Shown piece after piece: positions 1-5,596 of a stretch of DNA of 8,509 bases. The number at the start of each line of letters is the position of its first letter. The first letter of the stretch is position 1. Origin of the DNA: Oscillospiraceae bacterium (lineage in GTDB: Bacteria > Bacillota_A > Clostridia > Oscillospirales > Oscillospiraceae); contig JAGAFT010000218.1 of the NCBI GenBank assembly GCA_017627975.1, forward strand, positions 1-8,509, written 5' to 3'. A program made the translations under genes and the position numbers. Under the pieces are notes generated by a model. That model was not told the origin of the DNA and did not search any database. It was given only the letters and a program-made list of their open reading frames with translations.

Positions 1-199
1 AGCCGTCGATGCGGATGCTCCCGGCATCCGGCCGTTCCAGAAAATTGATGCATTGTACCAGCGTGGACTTGCCAGCGCCGGAATATCCGACAATCCCGTA
101 GACCTGACCTGCCTCGACCCGGATGTTCACATCTTCCAGTGCGATGACCTTTTTGTCCGGTGCGACGTAGGTCTTCGAGATGTGGCTGAGTTCAATCAT
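1..199 (-). CDS. metN: MetN, methionine ABC importer ATP-binding subunit (partial, N-terminal 66 codons)
   Basis: This is the start of the ATPase subunit of a MetNIQ-type importer, which couples ATP hydrolysis at the inner face of the membrane to uptake of methionine. The window holds only the first 66 residues; the rest lies beyond base 1. The translation starts MIELSHISKTY and contains the Walker A loop GYSGAGKST at residues 38-46, followed by CINFLERPDAGSI. The GYSGAGKSTL and INxLERP forms are typical of MetN rather than of other ABC ATPases. The ATG ends at 199. The best ribosome-binding site is AGGAG at 213-217, with a rather long 13-nt spacer. The gene lies just downstream of a terminator and a methionine-rich leader ORF, which independently supports a methionine role. 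The methionine specificity is inferred from family resemblance and this leader; metI and metQ would be expected further left. Confidence 0.9.
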   Translation of the reverse strand, partial: MIELSHISKTYVAPDKKVIALEDVNIRVEAGQVYGIVGYSGAGKSTLVQCINFLERPDAGSIRIDG

Positions 200-233
200 A
201 AAACCTGTCCAACTCCTGTCCTGTTCCGGCAAT

Positions 234-268
234 AAAAAAAGACCCGGACGCTCGCTCGCATCCAAGTC
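234..268 (-). terminator. Intrinsic terminator (attenuator) in the metN leader
   Basis: On the minus strand an 11-bp stem (5' arm at 258-268, 3' arm at 241-251, three G-U pairs, six-base loop at 252-257) is followed directly by seven T residues (234-240). This is a textbook Rho-independent terminator. It lies after a promoter and leader ORF but before metN, so its likely role is conditional termination of metN transcription. The 5' arm can also pair with a segment near the leader ribosome-binding site (410-421). Confidence 0.88.
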
Positions 269-291
269 CTCTTCTTGTCAGAATATTGAAA

Positions 292-306
292 ATCTGATTT
301 TCAGAT
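292..306 (-). other. Small hairpin between leader stop codon and terminator
   Basis: ATCTGA and TCAGAT flank a three-base loop (6-bp stem), starting 6 nt after the leader-peptide stop. The TCAGA part of its downstream arm (293-297 as RNA) could instead pair with TCTGA at 278-282, so two exclusive small hairpins are possible just before the terminator. It may act as a pause or alternative-structure segment of the attenuator. The pairing is seen in the sequence; the role is inferred. Confidence 0.4.
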
Positions 307-312
307 GGCTTA

Positions 313-408
313 TCAATCGGGCGAAGCGTAATTCTGCGCGCGCATCATCATGCACATGCCGCACATGTGCATCGCCATCATCATGAAGCTGTGACGGTTG
401 TTACGCAT
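313..408 (-). CDS. Methionine-rich leader peptide (31 aa) of the metN attenuator
   Basis: This short ORF of 31 codons plus TGA begins MRNNRHSF and then has methionine at positions 9, 10, 11, 13, 15, 18, 20, 21 and 22. Nine of 14 successive codons are therefore ATG, interspersed with Ala, His, Cys, Gly and Cys, and ten of the 31 residues are Met. It ends RAQNYASPD. A strong purine-rich ribosome-binding site (AGGAAGGAG, 421-429) lies 12 nt before the ATG, and a consensus promoter lies about 30 nt upstream. The stop codon is 44 nt before the terminator stem. The peptide is probably not functional itself. By analogy with the trp and his leader peptides, the codons would stall the ribosome when charged Met-tRNA is scarce and so change folding of the downstream RNA. 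Direct evidence is the ORF composition and the setting; the attenuation mechanism is inferred. Confidence 0.85.
   Translation of the reverse strand: MRNNRHSFMMMAMHMCGMCMMMRAQNYASPD
350..372 (-). other. Hairpin formed by the Met-codon stretch of the leader
   Basis: ATGCACATG and CATGTGCAT form a perfect 9-bp stem around a 5-nt loop, inside codons 13-20 of the leader ORF. A further outer stem is possible between GCGTAA (codons 2-4) and TTACGC (codons 26-28). The Met-codon region would thus fold when untranslated and be opened by a translating or stalled ribosome. Part of the symmetry simply follows from ATG/CAT-rich codons, so the regulatory role is uncertain. Confidence 0.4.
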
Positions 409-409
409 C

Positions 410-421
410 AGAACTGGACGC
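410..421 (-). promoter_or_regulatory. Candidate antiterminator segment next to the leader ribosome-binding site
   Basis: As RNA this 12-nt stretch reads GCGUCCAGUUCU and lies between the leader Shine-Dalgarno sequence and its ATG. It resembles the terminator 3' arm (GCGUCCGGGUC) and can pair with the terminator 5' arm: eight contiguous pairs (414-421 with 258-265), one mismatch, then three more pairs. That pairing excludes the terminator stem. The complementarity is seen directly; use as an antiterminator is inferred. Confidence 0.5.
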
Positions 422-429
422 TCCTTCCT
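421..429 (-). promoter_or_regulatory. Ribosome-binding site of the leader peptide
   Basis: AGGAAGGAG on the minus strand is a strong Shine-Dalgarno match, 12 nt before the leader ATG. It shows that the methionine-rich ORF is meant to be translated and is not a chance reading frame. Confidence 0.75.
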
Positions 430-441
430 GTTGATGGGCTG

Positions 442-470
442 ATTATATGCCCGTGTGATTTGTTTGTCAA
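442..470 (-). promoter_or_regulatory. Consensus sigma-70/A promoter of the metN leader
   Basis: TTGACA (465-470) and TATAAT (442-447) are separated by exactly 17 bp on the minus strand, a perfect match to the vegetative sigma consensus. The expected start of transcription is the A near 435, giving a leader of about 235 nt ahead of metN. A promoter this strong fits control exerted after initiation, by the attenuator, rather than by an activator. Confidence 0.9.
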
Positions 471-554
471 CGAAAAGCCGCATTTTCATGCATGCTTCTG
501 AATTTTCCTATCTCATCGGTCGAATTTCTTGTGCAACTTTTTATGCTGCTTTAC

Positions 555-582
555 AGAATAATAATTCTAGAATAATAATTCT
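555..582. repeat. Two tandem copies of a 14-bp palindromic repeat
   Basis: AGAATAATAATTCT occurs twice, back to back and without mismatch (555-568, 569-582). Each copy is an inverted repeat (AGAAT/ATTCT around AATA). It abuts the hairpin at 582-620 and lies about 85 bp upstream of the metN-leader -35 box. It could be a binding site for a dimeric regulator, part of a small repeat element, or the AT-rich tail of the adjacent terminator. I do not recognise it as a known operator. Confidence 0.6.
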
Positions 583-620
583 CATGCTCTCTCCCCGCCT
601 CCGGCGGGGAGAGAGCATGA
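582..620 (-). terminator. Long perfect hairpin downstream of sbcC, probable terminator
   Basis: An 18-bp perfect stem, GC-rich in its inner half, with a three-base loop (600-602), starts 41 bp after the sbcC stop. Read in the sbcC direction it is followed by an AT-rich stretch (GAATTATTATTC) rather than an uninterrupted T run, so terminator activity is plausible but not textbook. It separates sbcC from the metN-leader promoter. The symmetry is long and exact for a plain terminator, so a repeat-element origin is also possible. Confidence 0.6.
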
Positions 621-661
621 TGCAGCAGATAACATCATTTTGGAGCATAGCTGAGTATCGC

Positions 662-3424
662 TCAGATGATTTCGGCGTGGCTGCCACCGCTCCGGTCTTT
701 CTTCACGACGATCTGCCGGTCGATCCGCTCCTTCAGCTCCGAAACGTGAGAGATGATTCCAACGAGGCGGTTGCTCTCCGTCAGGCCCGAGAGCGCCTTC
801 ATTGCCTGCTCCAGCGATTCTTCGTCCAGGGAGCCGAAGCCCTCGTCCACGAACATGGTGTCGAGCTGGATGCCGCCCGCCGAGGACTGGATCTCATCGG
901 AGAGCCCGAGCGCCAGGGAGAGCGACGCCTTGAAGGATTCTCCGCCCGAGAGGGTCTTGACGCTGCGCTCCGTGCCGTTAAAGTGGTCGATCACGCTGAG
1001 CTCCAGGCCGCTCTGGGATCTCAGGTTATCCGCGACATCCCGCCGTTTCAGATCATACTGTCCGCCCGACATGATGAAGAATCTTGTGTTCGCCCGGTTG
1101 ATCATCCGGTCAAAGAAGCTTGTCTGGACATAGGTCTCCAGCATGATCCGCTCTTTGCCCGATACGGTTCCGTTGGCGGTGTCGGAGAGCGCCTTCACCC
1201 AGGTGAGTTTCTTTTCCAGCTGCTCAAGCTCCGCTCCCTGTTTCAGGATGCCGCTCCGGGCAGTGTGATTGGCGTTCAGCCGCAGCAGAACATCCGCGTT
1301 CAGCTGGCTCAGCTCCTGCTTCTCTTTGCTGAGCCGCTCGCTCTCTTCCCGCAGCGCCTCTCGGTCAGGTTTCTCTGCCGATGAGAGCTGTTCTGTCAGC
1401 TGGGTGACACGGCCTTCCAGCGTCATGCAGACCGTTTTTCCCCGGCGCTGCGCTTCCTCAGCCCGGGTCAAGGCCTCTCGGATCCGCTGCTGGGCACCTT
1501 TCAATCTCGCGAGTTCTCGGTTTGCCTCCCCTTTGCTCGGGAAGGGCAGTTTCTCTTCTGTCTGCCGCAGGAGCTCGTCCCACTGTCGAATCTTCGTCTC
1601 GCAGGCCGTGATTCGTTCCCTGCAGCGCTGCATGCTCTCCTGCAGGCGCTGCTGCTCCTTCTCCGTCTGGGGGATCAGCTCCTCAAGTTCCGCTTTGCGC
1701 TTGATCTTCTTTTCTTCTGCTGTAACAGCTGCACTCAGCTCCGCATAGCGCTCCCGAAGGGCCTTTCGCTCGCTTTCCGCTGCTTCCCGGATTTGTTCCG
1801 GTGGCAGTTCCGGCCAGAGTTCTGCCGCCTTCTGGCTCAGTTCCTTTCGGGTCGCCTCTTCCTGCCCGAGGAGGCTGCCCGCTTCGCTGCTGGCCAGTTC
1901 CGCAGTTCGGCGGCACCGGTCTGCTTCCATCTTTGCCTGTTTCAGCTGGGTCTCCGTCGGTGCAGCTTCGGACAGCTCCGCCGGATGAGGATGTACCGTC
2001 GCGCCGCAGACCGGGCAGGCCTCTCCCTCTCTCAGTGTCTGCGCAAGGATACCCGCCTGCTCGCTCAGGAACGCGCGATTCATGTCATCATAGCGCTGCT
2101 GCGTCAGCTCATACTTTTTCTGAGCAGCAAGATACTTCAGCTGAGCCTCTTCCAGGTTTGCCTTCAGGCGATCCGCCGCATCAAGCTTCTTCAGCACGTC
2201 TGCAATCTGCTTTCCTTTTGCTTCGACACTGTCCTTTTCCCGCAGCAGCGCTTCCCGCTGTGCTCCCGCGGCCTCCAATGTCTTCCGTTCGGCCTGCAGC
2301 TGCTCTGTCTGCTGGGTATTGGTATTCAGCGCCTCACTGTCCTTCTCCCGTGCCTTCTTTTCCGCTATCAGCTGAAGCTCGGCATTCCTCCGTTCGAGAA
2401 GGGTCTTCTCTCTGGCGTCATATTCCGGAAGCAGTGTATCCAGGGCGGCTGCCTCTGCGGCGAGTCGATCAGCCTCAGGCTGTCTGGCCGCGGCCTCGTC
2501 AAAAGCGGCGTCCAGAGCTTTCTGTCCTTCCGCTGCCTTCTCCAGCTCTGCCCTGGTTTTCTCCAGCGCCTGTTCCGCCTTCTCCAGTTCTTCTGCCCGA
2601 CCGAGCCGTGTGTTCAGTACGTTAAGTTCGGCATCCAGGCCGCTGAGCCTGTCGCCGCACCGGTCGAGAAGTTCCGTATCTTTTCCGATGAGCCGGTCAA
2701 GCAGCTCCATCACCTCTTCCGTCGGGAGCTCTCCCGCCTGGGCTTTCCGGATCTTCTCGGCATACAGATCGCCGTCGGCGCACTTCATGCCGCTGATATA
2801 CTGGCGGATGCTTCGCCGTTCGTTTTCACATTCACGGGAAAGCTCCCGGACGTCGTCCTTCAGTCTCTCCTGAAAGACCTGGTAGTAGCCGGTATGGAAG
2901 ATCTCGCGGAAAATCGCCTGGCGGTCTTTCGTCTCTGCCAGCAGCAGGCGCAGGAAGTCTCCCTGGGCGATCATGGCGATCTGGGAAAACTGGTTCCGGT
3001 CGATGCCGAGAATGTTCTGGATGGCCGCGGTCACTTCCCTCTGCTTTGTCACGCTTCTGCCGTCGGGGCAGATGAGCTCGGCTTCCGCTGCCTTTTTCGT
3101 CGTGCCGGTTCCGCGGCTTTTTGCCTTCTCGTACTCCGGCTTTCTCGTCACGGTATACTGCTTCCCCGCGTAGGAGAAGGTCAGTGTCACGAAGGTCGGC
3201 CGGTCCGGGTCGGCGTACTTGGAACGCAGCATGGAGGCCTCGCGGTTGTTTCCGCTGGCCTCTCCGTACAGGGCGAATGTGATCGCGTCGAAAATGGTCG
3301 TCTTCCCCGCGCCGGTATCGCCGGTGATGAGGTACAGTCCGCTCTTCCCCAGCTTCTCAAAGTCGATGGTCTCCTCCCCCGCGTAGGGGCCGAAGGCCGA
3401 CATGATCAGATTCAGCGGTCTCAT
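662..3424 (-). CDS. sbcC: SbcC, ATPase subunit of the SbcCD exonuclease (Rad50-like)
   Basis: This is the SMC-like ATPase of the SbcCD complex, which with SbcD opens and trims DNA hairpins, palindromes and blocked double-strand ends. The 920-residue product has the full family layout. The N-terminal half of the ATPase domain carries Walker A (GDTGAGKTT, 35-43). A long charged Glu/Lys/Ala-rich coiled coil follows, interrupted near the middle by the zinc hook CPVCG (Cys470, Cys473). A second coiled-coil arm leads to the C-terminal half, with signature LSGGES (825-830), Walker B TMFVDE (856-861), D-loop SLDEE and the switch histidine His893. Family members are roughly 900-1200 residues long, so this is a complete, slightly short example. 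The ATG overlaps the sbcD stop by 4 bp, which implies translational coupling. All key residues are present. Confidence 0.97.
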   Translation of the reverse strand: MRPLNLIMSAFGPYAGEETIDFEKLGKSGLYLITGDTGAGKTTIFDAITFALYGEASGNNREASMLRSKYADPDRPTFVTLTFSYAGKQYTVTRKPEYEKAKSRGTGTTKKAAEAELICPDGRSVTKQREVTAAIQNILGIDRNQFSQIAMIAQGDFLRLLLAETKDRQAIFREIFHTGYYQVFQERLKDDVRELSRECENERRSIRQYISGMKCADGDLYAEKIRKAQAGELPTEEVMELLDRLIGKDTELLDRCGDRLSGLDAELNVLNTRLGRAEELEKAEQALEKTRAELEKAAEGQKALDAAFDEAAARQPEADRLAAEAAALDTLLPEYDAREKTLLERRNAELQLIAEKKAREKDSEALNTNTQQTEQLQAERKTLEAAGAQREALLREKDSVEAKGKQIADVLKKLDAADRLKANLEEAQLKYLAAQKKYELTQQRYDDMNRAFLSEQAGILAQTLREGEACPVCGATVHPHPAELSEAAPTETQLKQAKMEADRCRRTAELASSEAGSLLGQEEATRKELSQKAAELWPELPPEQIREAAESERKALRERYAELSAAVTAEEKKIKRKAELEELIPQTEKEQQRLQESMQRCRERITACETKIRQWDELLRQTEEKLPFPSKGEANRELARLKGAQQRIREALTRAEEAQRRGKTVCMTLEGRVTQLTEQLSSAEKPDREALREESERLSKEKQELSQLNADVLLRLNANHTARSGILKQGAELEQLEKKLTWVKALSDTANGTVSGKERIMLETYVQTSFFDRMINRANTRFFIMSGGQYDLKRRDVADNLRSQSGLELSVIDHFNGTERSVKTLSGGESFKASLSLALGLSDEIQSSAGGIQLDTMFVDEGFGSLDEESLEQAMKALSGLTESNRLVGIISHVSELKERIDRQIVVKKDRSGGSHAEII

Positions 3425-4557
3425 GTTCTCTCCTCCCAGATGTCCTCAATCAGCGCCGTGACATAAGCCGTCTGTTCTTCCGAAAGCGGAGTTCCGTTCT
3501 GTTTTTCATACAGCTCGCCGAAGAGTTCCAGCGGGCTCTTCCGCTCCACTTCCTCCGCGCCTCCGACCAGGTTCATGCTTCTGGTCCGCTGGTTGTCATA
3601 GCTCAGCTTCATCACGTTCGGATAAATCACCCGGAGCCGGTTCATGGCTTCCGGAATCTCTTCCGCGTCCGTCAGAATGATGTGGAGATAGTCCTCCACC
3701 GCCGTCCCGATGTAGTTCGGTCTCGCCGTCAGCTCCATATAGCTGCCGCGGAGGACTCTCATGTCGTGCTTCGGAATCAGGGGAACTGTCCGGATCTGCA
3801 GCGTCCCTTTCTCCGCCAGTTCGGCCACCGTCACCGACTTGATATGCTCGGCTTCCGAGAAAGAGTACTTCAGCGGTGTCCCGCAGTAGCGGATTCTCTC
3901 GGAATCGATGTTCTGCGGGCCATGGATGTGTCCGAGCGCCACATAGTCAAAGTCGTCAAAGACCTGCGCATCCACATTGTCAGATCCGCCCACCGAGGTC
4001 TCTTCCGATTCCGAGCGCGTCGCCCCCGTCACAAACTGGTGCGTCACCAGCACGTTCCGGGCCGAGCGGTCCACGCCCATCTTCCGGATCGCCGTGCCCA
4101 CGGCATCGGTGTAGCTCTCGATTTCCTCATCCGGGAAGCAGCGGCGCACATGGGTCGGCTTGATGAACGGCAGCATGTAGATGCAGACCGGTCCGTACGG
4201 ATCCTCCAGCACAACCGGCTCCACCTCCCCGTGATATACCGGGGACAGATGCACGCCGCTCCGGTCCAGGAGGCGGGAGCCGAACGCGATTCTCTCCGGA
4301 GAATCGTGGTTCCCGCTGATGACGAAGATCTGCAGTTTTCTTTTTGCGAGATTGTACAGGAAGTCGTCAAACAGCTGCACGGCTTCGGCCGGCGGAACAG
4401 ACTTGTCGTAAATGTCGCCCGCCAGGATCACCGCATCGGGTTTCTCCCGGTCGATGATGTCCAGGATTTTTTTCAGAATATCCCGCTGGTCTTCCAGCAT
4501 GCTGAATTCGTTGACCCGCTTTCCCAGATGCAGGTCCGAGAGATGAATCAGTTTCAA
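3421..4557 (-). CDS. sbcD: SbcD, nuclease subunit of the SbcCD exonuclease (Mre11-like)
   Basis: This is the calcineurin-like metallo-nuclease that cuts DNA in partnership with SbcC. From the TTG at 4557 the product is 378 residues and starts MKLIHLSDLHLGKRVNEFS, the classic family N-terminus. Metal-binding motifs appear in order: Asp8-x-His10, GD (Asp48), GNHD (Asn83-His84), VTHQ (His173) and GHIH (His210, His212). A C-terminal capping region follows. The start is a TTG preceded by GGAAAGGAAG nine bases upstream. The frame stays open to an upstream start at 4710, but the extra 51 residues are basic and low in complexity, lie inside the preceding gene and have no counterpart in the family, so I rejected them. 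The gene follows the FMN oxidase gene by 26 bp and overlaps sbcC by 4 bp. Confidence 0.95.
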   Translation of the reverse strand: MKLIHLSDLHLGKRVNEFSMLEDQRDILKKILDIIDREKPDAVILAGDIYDKSVPPAEAVQLFDDFLYNLAKRKLQIFVISGNHDSPERIAFGSRLLDRSGVHLSPVYHGEVEPVVLEDPYGPVCIYMLPFIKPTHVRRCFPDEEIESYTDAVGTAIRKMGVDRSARNVLVTHQFVTGATRSESEETSVGGSDNVDAQVFDDFDYVALGHIHGPQNIDSERIRYCGTPLKYSFSEAEHIKSVTVAELAEKGTLQIRTVPLIPKHDMRVLRGSYMELTARPNYIGTAVEDYLHIILTDAEEIPEAMNRLRVIYPNVMKLSYDNQRTRSMNLVGGAEEVERKSPLELFGELYEKQNGTPLSEEQTAYVTALIEDIWEERT

Positions 4558-4583
4558 GTCGCAGAACTTCCTTTCCTGATTTT

Positions 4584-5591
4584 TCAGCGTACCATGTCCG
4601 GGCAGAGATCCGCGAGCTTTCGCGCTCCGACCATGTACATGGCCCCGGTAAACTCGTCGCGCAGCTTTTCGACATAGGTCTTGATCCCTTCCGCGTCTCC
4701 GCCGAACCACGCCACCGCAAAGGGTCTGCAGATCATGACCGCGTCCGCGCCGAGGGCGAGGGCCTTCACCATGTCCGATCCGTGCCGGATCCCGCCGTCC
4801 ACGATAATCTTTGTCTGGCCCTTCACCGCCCGAGCAATCTCGGGGAGCACCTCTGCCGTCGAGGGGACATCCGGCAGCACGCGGCCGCCGTGGTTGGAGA
4901 CGATGATGCCGTCCGCCCCGGCCTCCACGGCCTTCAGCGCCGCCTTTGCCGTCATGATGCCTTTTATCAGAAACGGTTTCTTCGTGCAGGACTTCAGGAA
5001 CTTCAGATCCTCCACAGTCTTCGAGCCCGGACCCTCGCCCTTGAATCTCCAGTGGCTGAGTCCGGCGCTGTCCACCACCACACAGGTCGCCAGCGTTCCG
5101 CTCGACTCAAAGCGTTCGATCTTCTCGCAGATCTGCGCATTCGGCAGGGGGTTGAACACCGGGATCGCACAGTCCGGATGTTCCGCAACGGCCTCCAGCG
5201 CACCCGCGACGGTCTTCTCGACGATGCCGTCCCCGAAGCAGTCGACGATACCGGTTTCGGCACAGGCGCGGATCATCGCGGCGTTGAACCCGACGGTAAC
5301 GTCTTCCTTGCTGTACTGGGTCATGGAGCCGATGGGTCCCGTCAGGATCGGCAGGCTGAAGCGGTGTCCGAACAGGTCCATCCCGGTGTCGACCGCCGTG
5401 TCGGGCACAAAGGTGTCGACGTTCAGGCGGATCGCCTTCCAGCCCTTCCAGTTTTCGTGTGCGCCGTTTCCGGGCGCCTTGGATCCCGGACCGGGTAGGG
5501 TATTCCCGCAGCCGAGTCCGTTGCACTCCGGACATACCTTGCAGTTGAGAATGGTCTTTCTTGCGTTTTCAAGTACTTCCTGATAAGTCAT
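4584..5591 (-). CDS. FMN-dependent alpha-hydroxy-acid oxidase family protein with N-terminal Cys cluster
   Basis: This is a cytoplasmic TIM-barrel flavoprotein of the glycolate/lactate oxidase family, members of which oxidise 2-hydroxy acids with FMN. From the ATG at 5591 it is 335 residues. Seen in order: a Cys-rich N-terminus (Cys17, Cys20, Cys23, Cys28), PILTGPIGSM (81-90), a lysine at 210 in FLIKG, the active-site motif SNHGGR (232-237, His234 the presumed base), and the FMN-phosphate loop VDGGIRHGSD followed by KALALGADAV (264-285). The tyrosine-bearing segment usual in canonical oxidases is not evident; the region reads VFNPLPN, so substrate and reaction are uncertain. An in-frame GTG lies at 5600, but AAGG (5601-5604) is well placed for the ATG at 5591. 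The gene begins 5 bp after the ATPase stop and ends 26 bp before sbcD, so it is probably cotranscribed. I cannot name a substrate. Confidence 0.85.
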   Translation of the reverse strand: MTYQEVLENARKTILNCKVCPECNGLGCGNTLPGPGSKAPGNGAHENWKGWKAIRLNVDTFVPDTAVDTGMDLFGHRFSLPILTGPIGSMTQYSKEDVTVGFNAAMIRACAETGIVDCFGDGIVEKTVAGALEAVAEHPDCAIPVFNPLPNAQICEKIERFESSGTLATCVVVDSAGLSHWRFKGEGPGSKTVEDLKFLKSCTKKPFLIKGIMTAKAALKAVEAGADGIIVSNHGGRVLPDVPSTAEVLPEIARAVKGQTKIIVDGGIRHGSDMVKALALGADAVMICRPFAVAWFGGDAEGIKTYVEKLRDEFTGAMYMVGARKLADLCPDMVR

Positions 5592-5596
5592 GATCA

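Noticed and set aside
200..435. SAM riboswitch or methionine T-box upstream of metN
   Set aside because: I could not find the T-box AGGGTGGNACCGCG motif or the conserved S-box core, and the leader is occupied by a translated-looking ORF with its own ribosome-binding site. A covariance-model search would be decisive.
555..620. CRISPR-like array
   Set aside because: The two 14-bp copies are directly adjacent without spacers and no cas gene is in the window.
455..1384. 309-codon plus-strand ORF
   Set aside because: It runs antisense to the 3' part of sbcC, crosses the hairpin and the promoter region, has no ribosome-binding site I can see, and its sequence looks like no protein family.
1793..3466. 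557-codon plus-strand ORF antisense to sbcC
   Set aside because: Long open antisense frames are common opposite GC-rich, Glu/Ala/Leu-rich coiled-coil genes. The protein is Leu/Arg/Cys-rich without domains, while the minus strand encodes an intact SbcC.
3682..4677. 331-codon plus-strand ORF antisense to sbcD
   Set aside because: It is His/Arg-rich with no recognisable motif, and lies opposite a gene whose metal-binding motifs are all intact.
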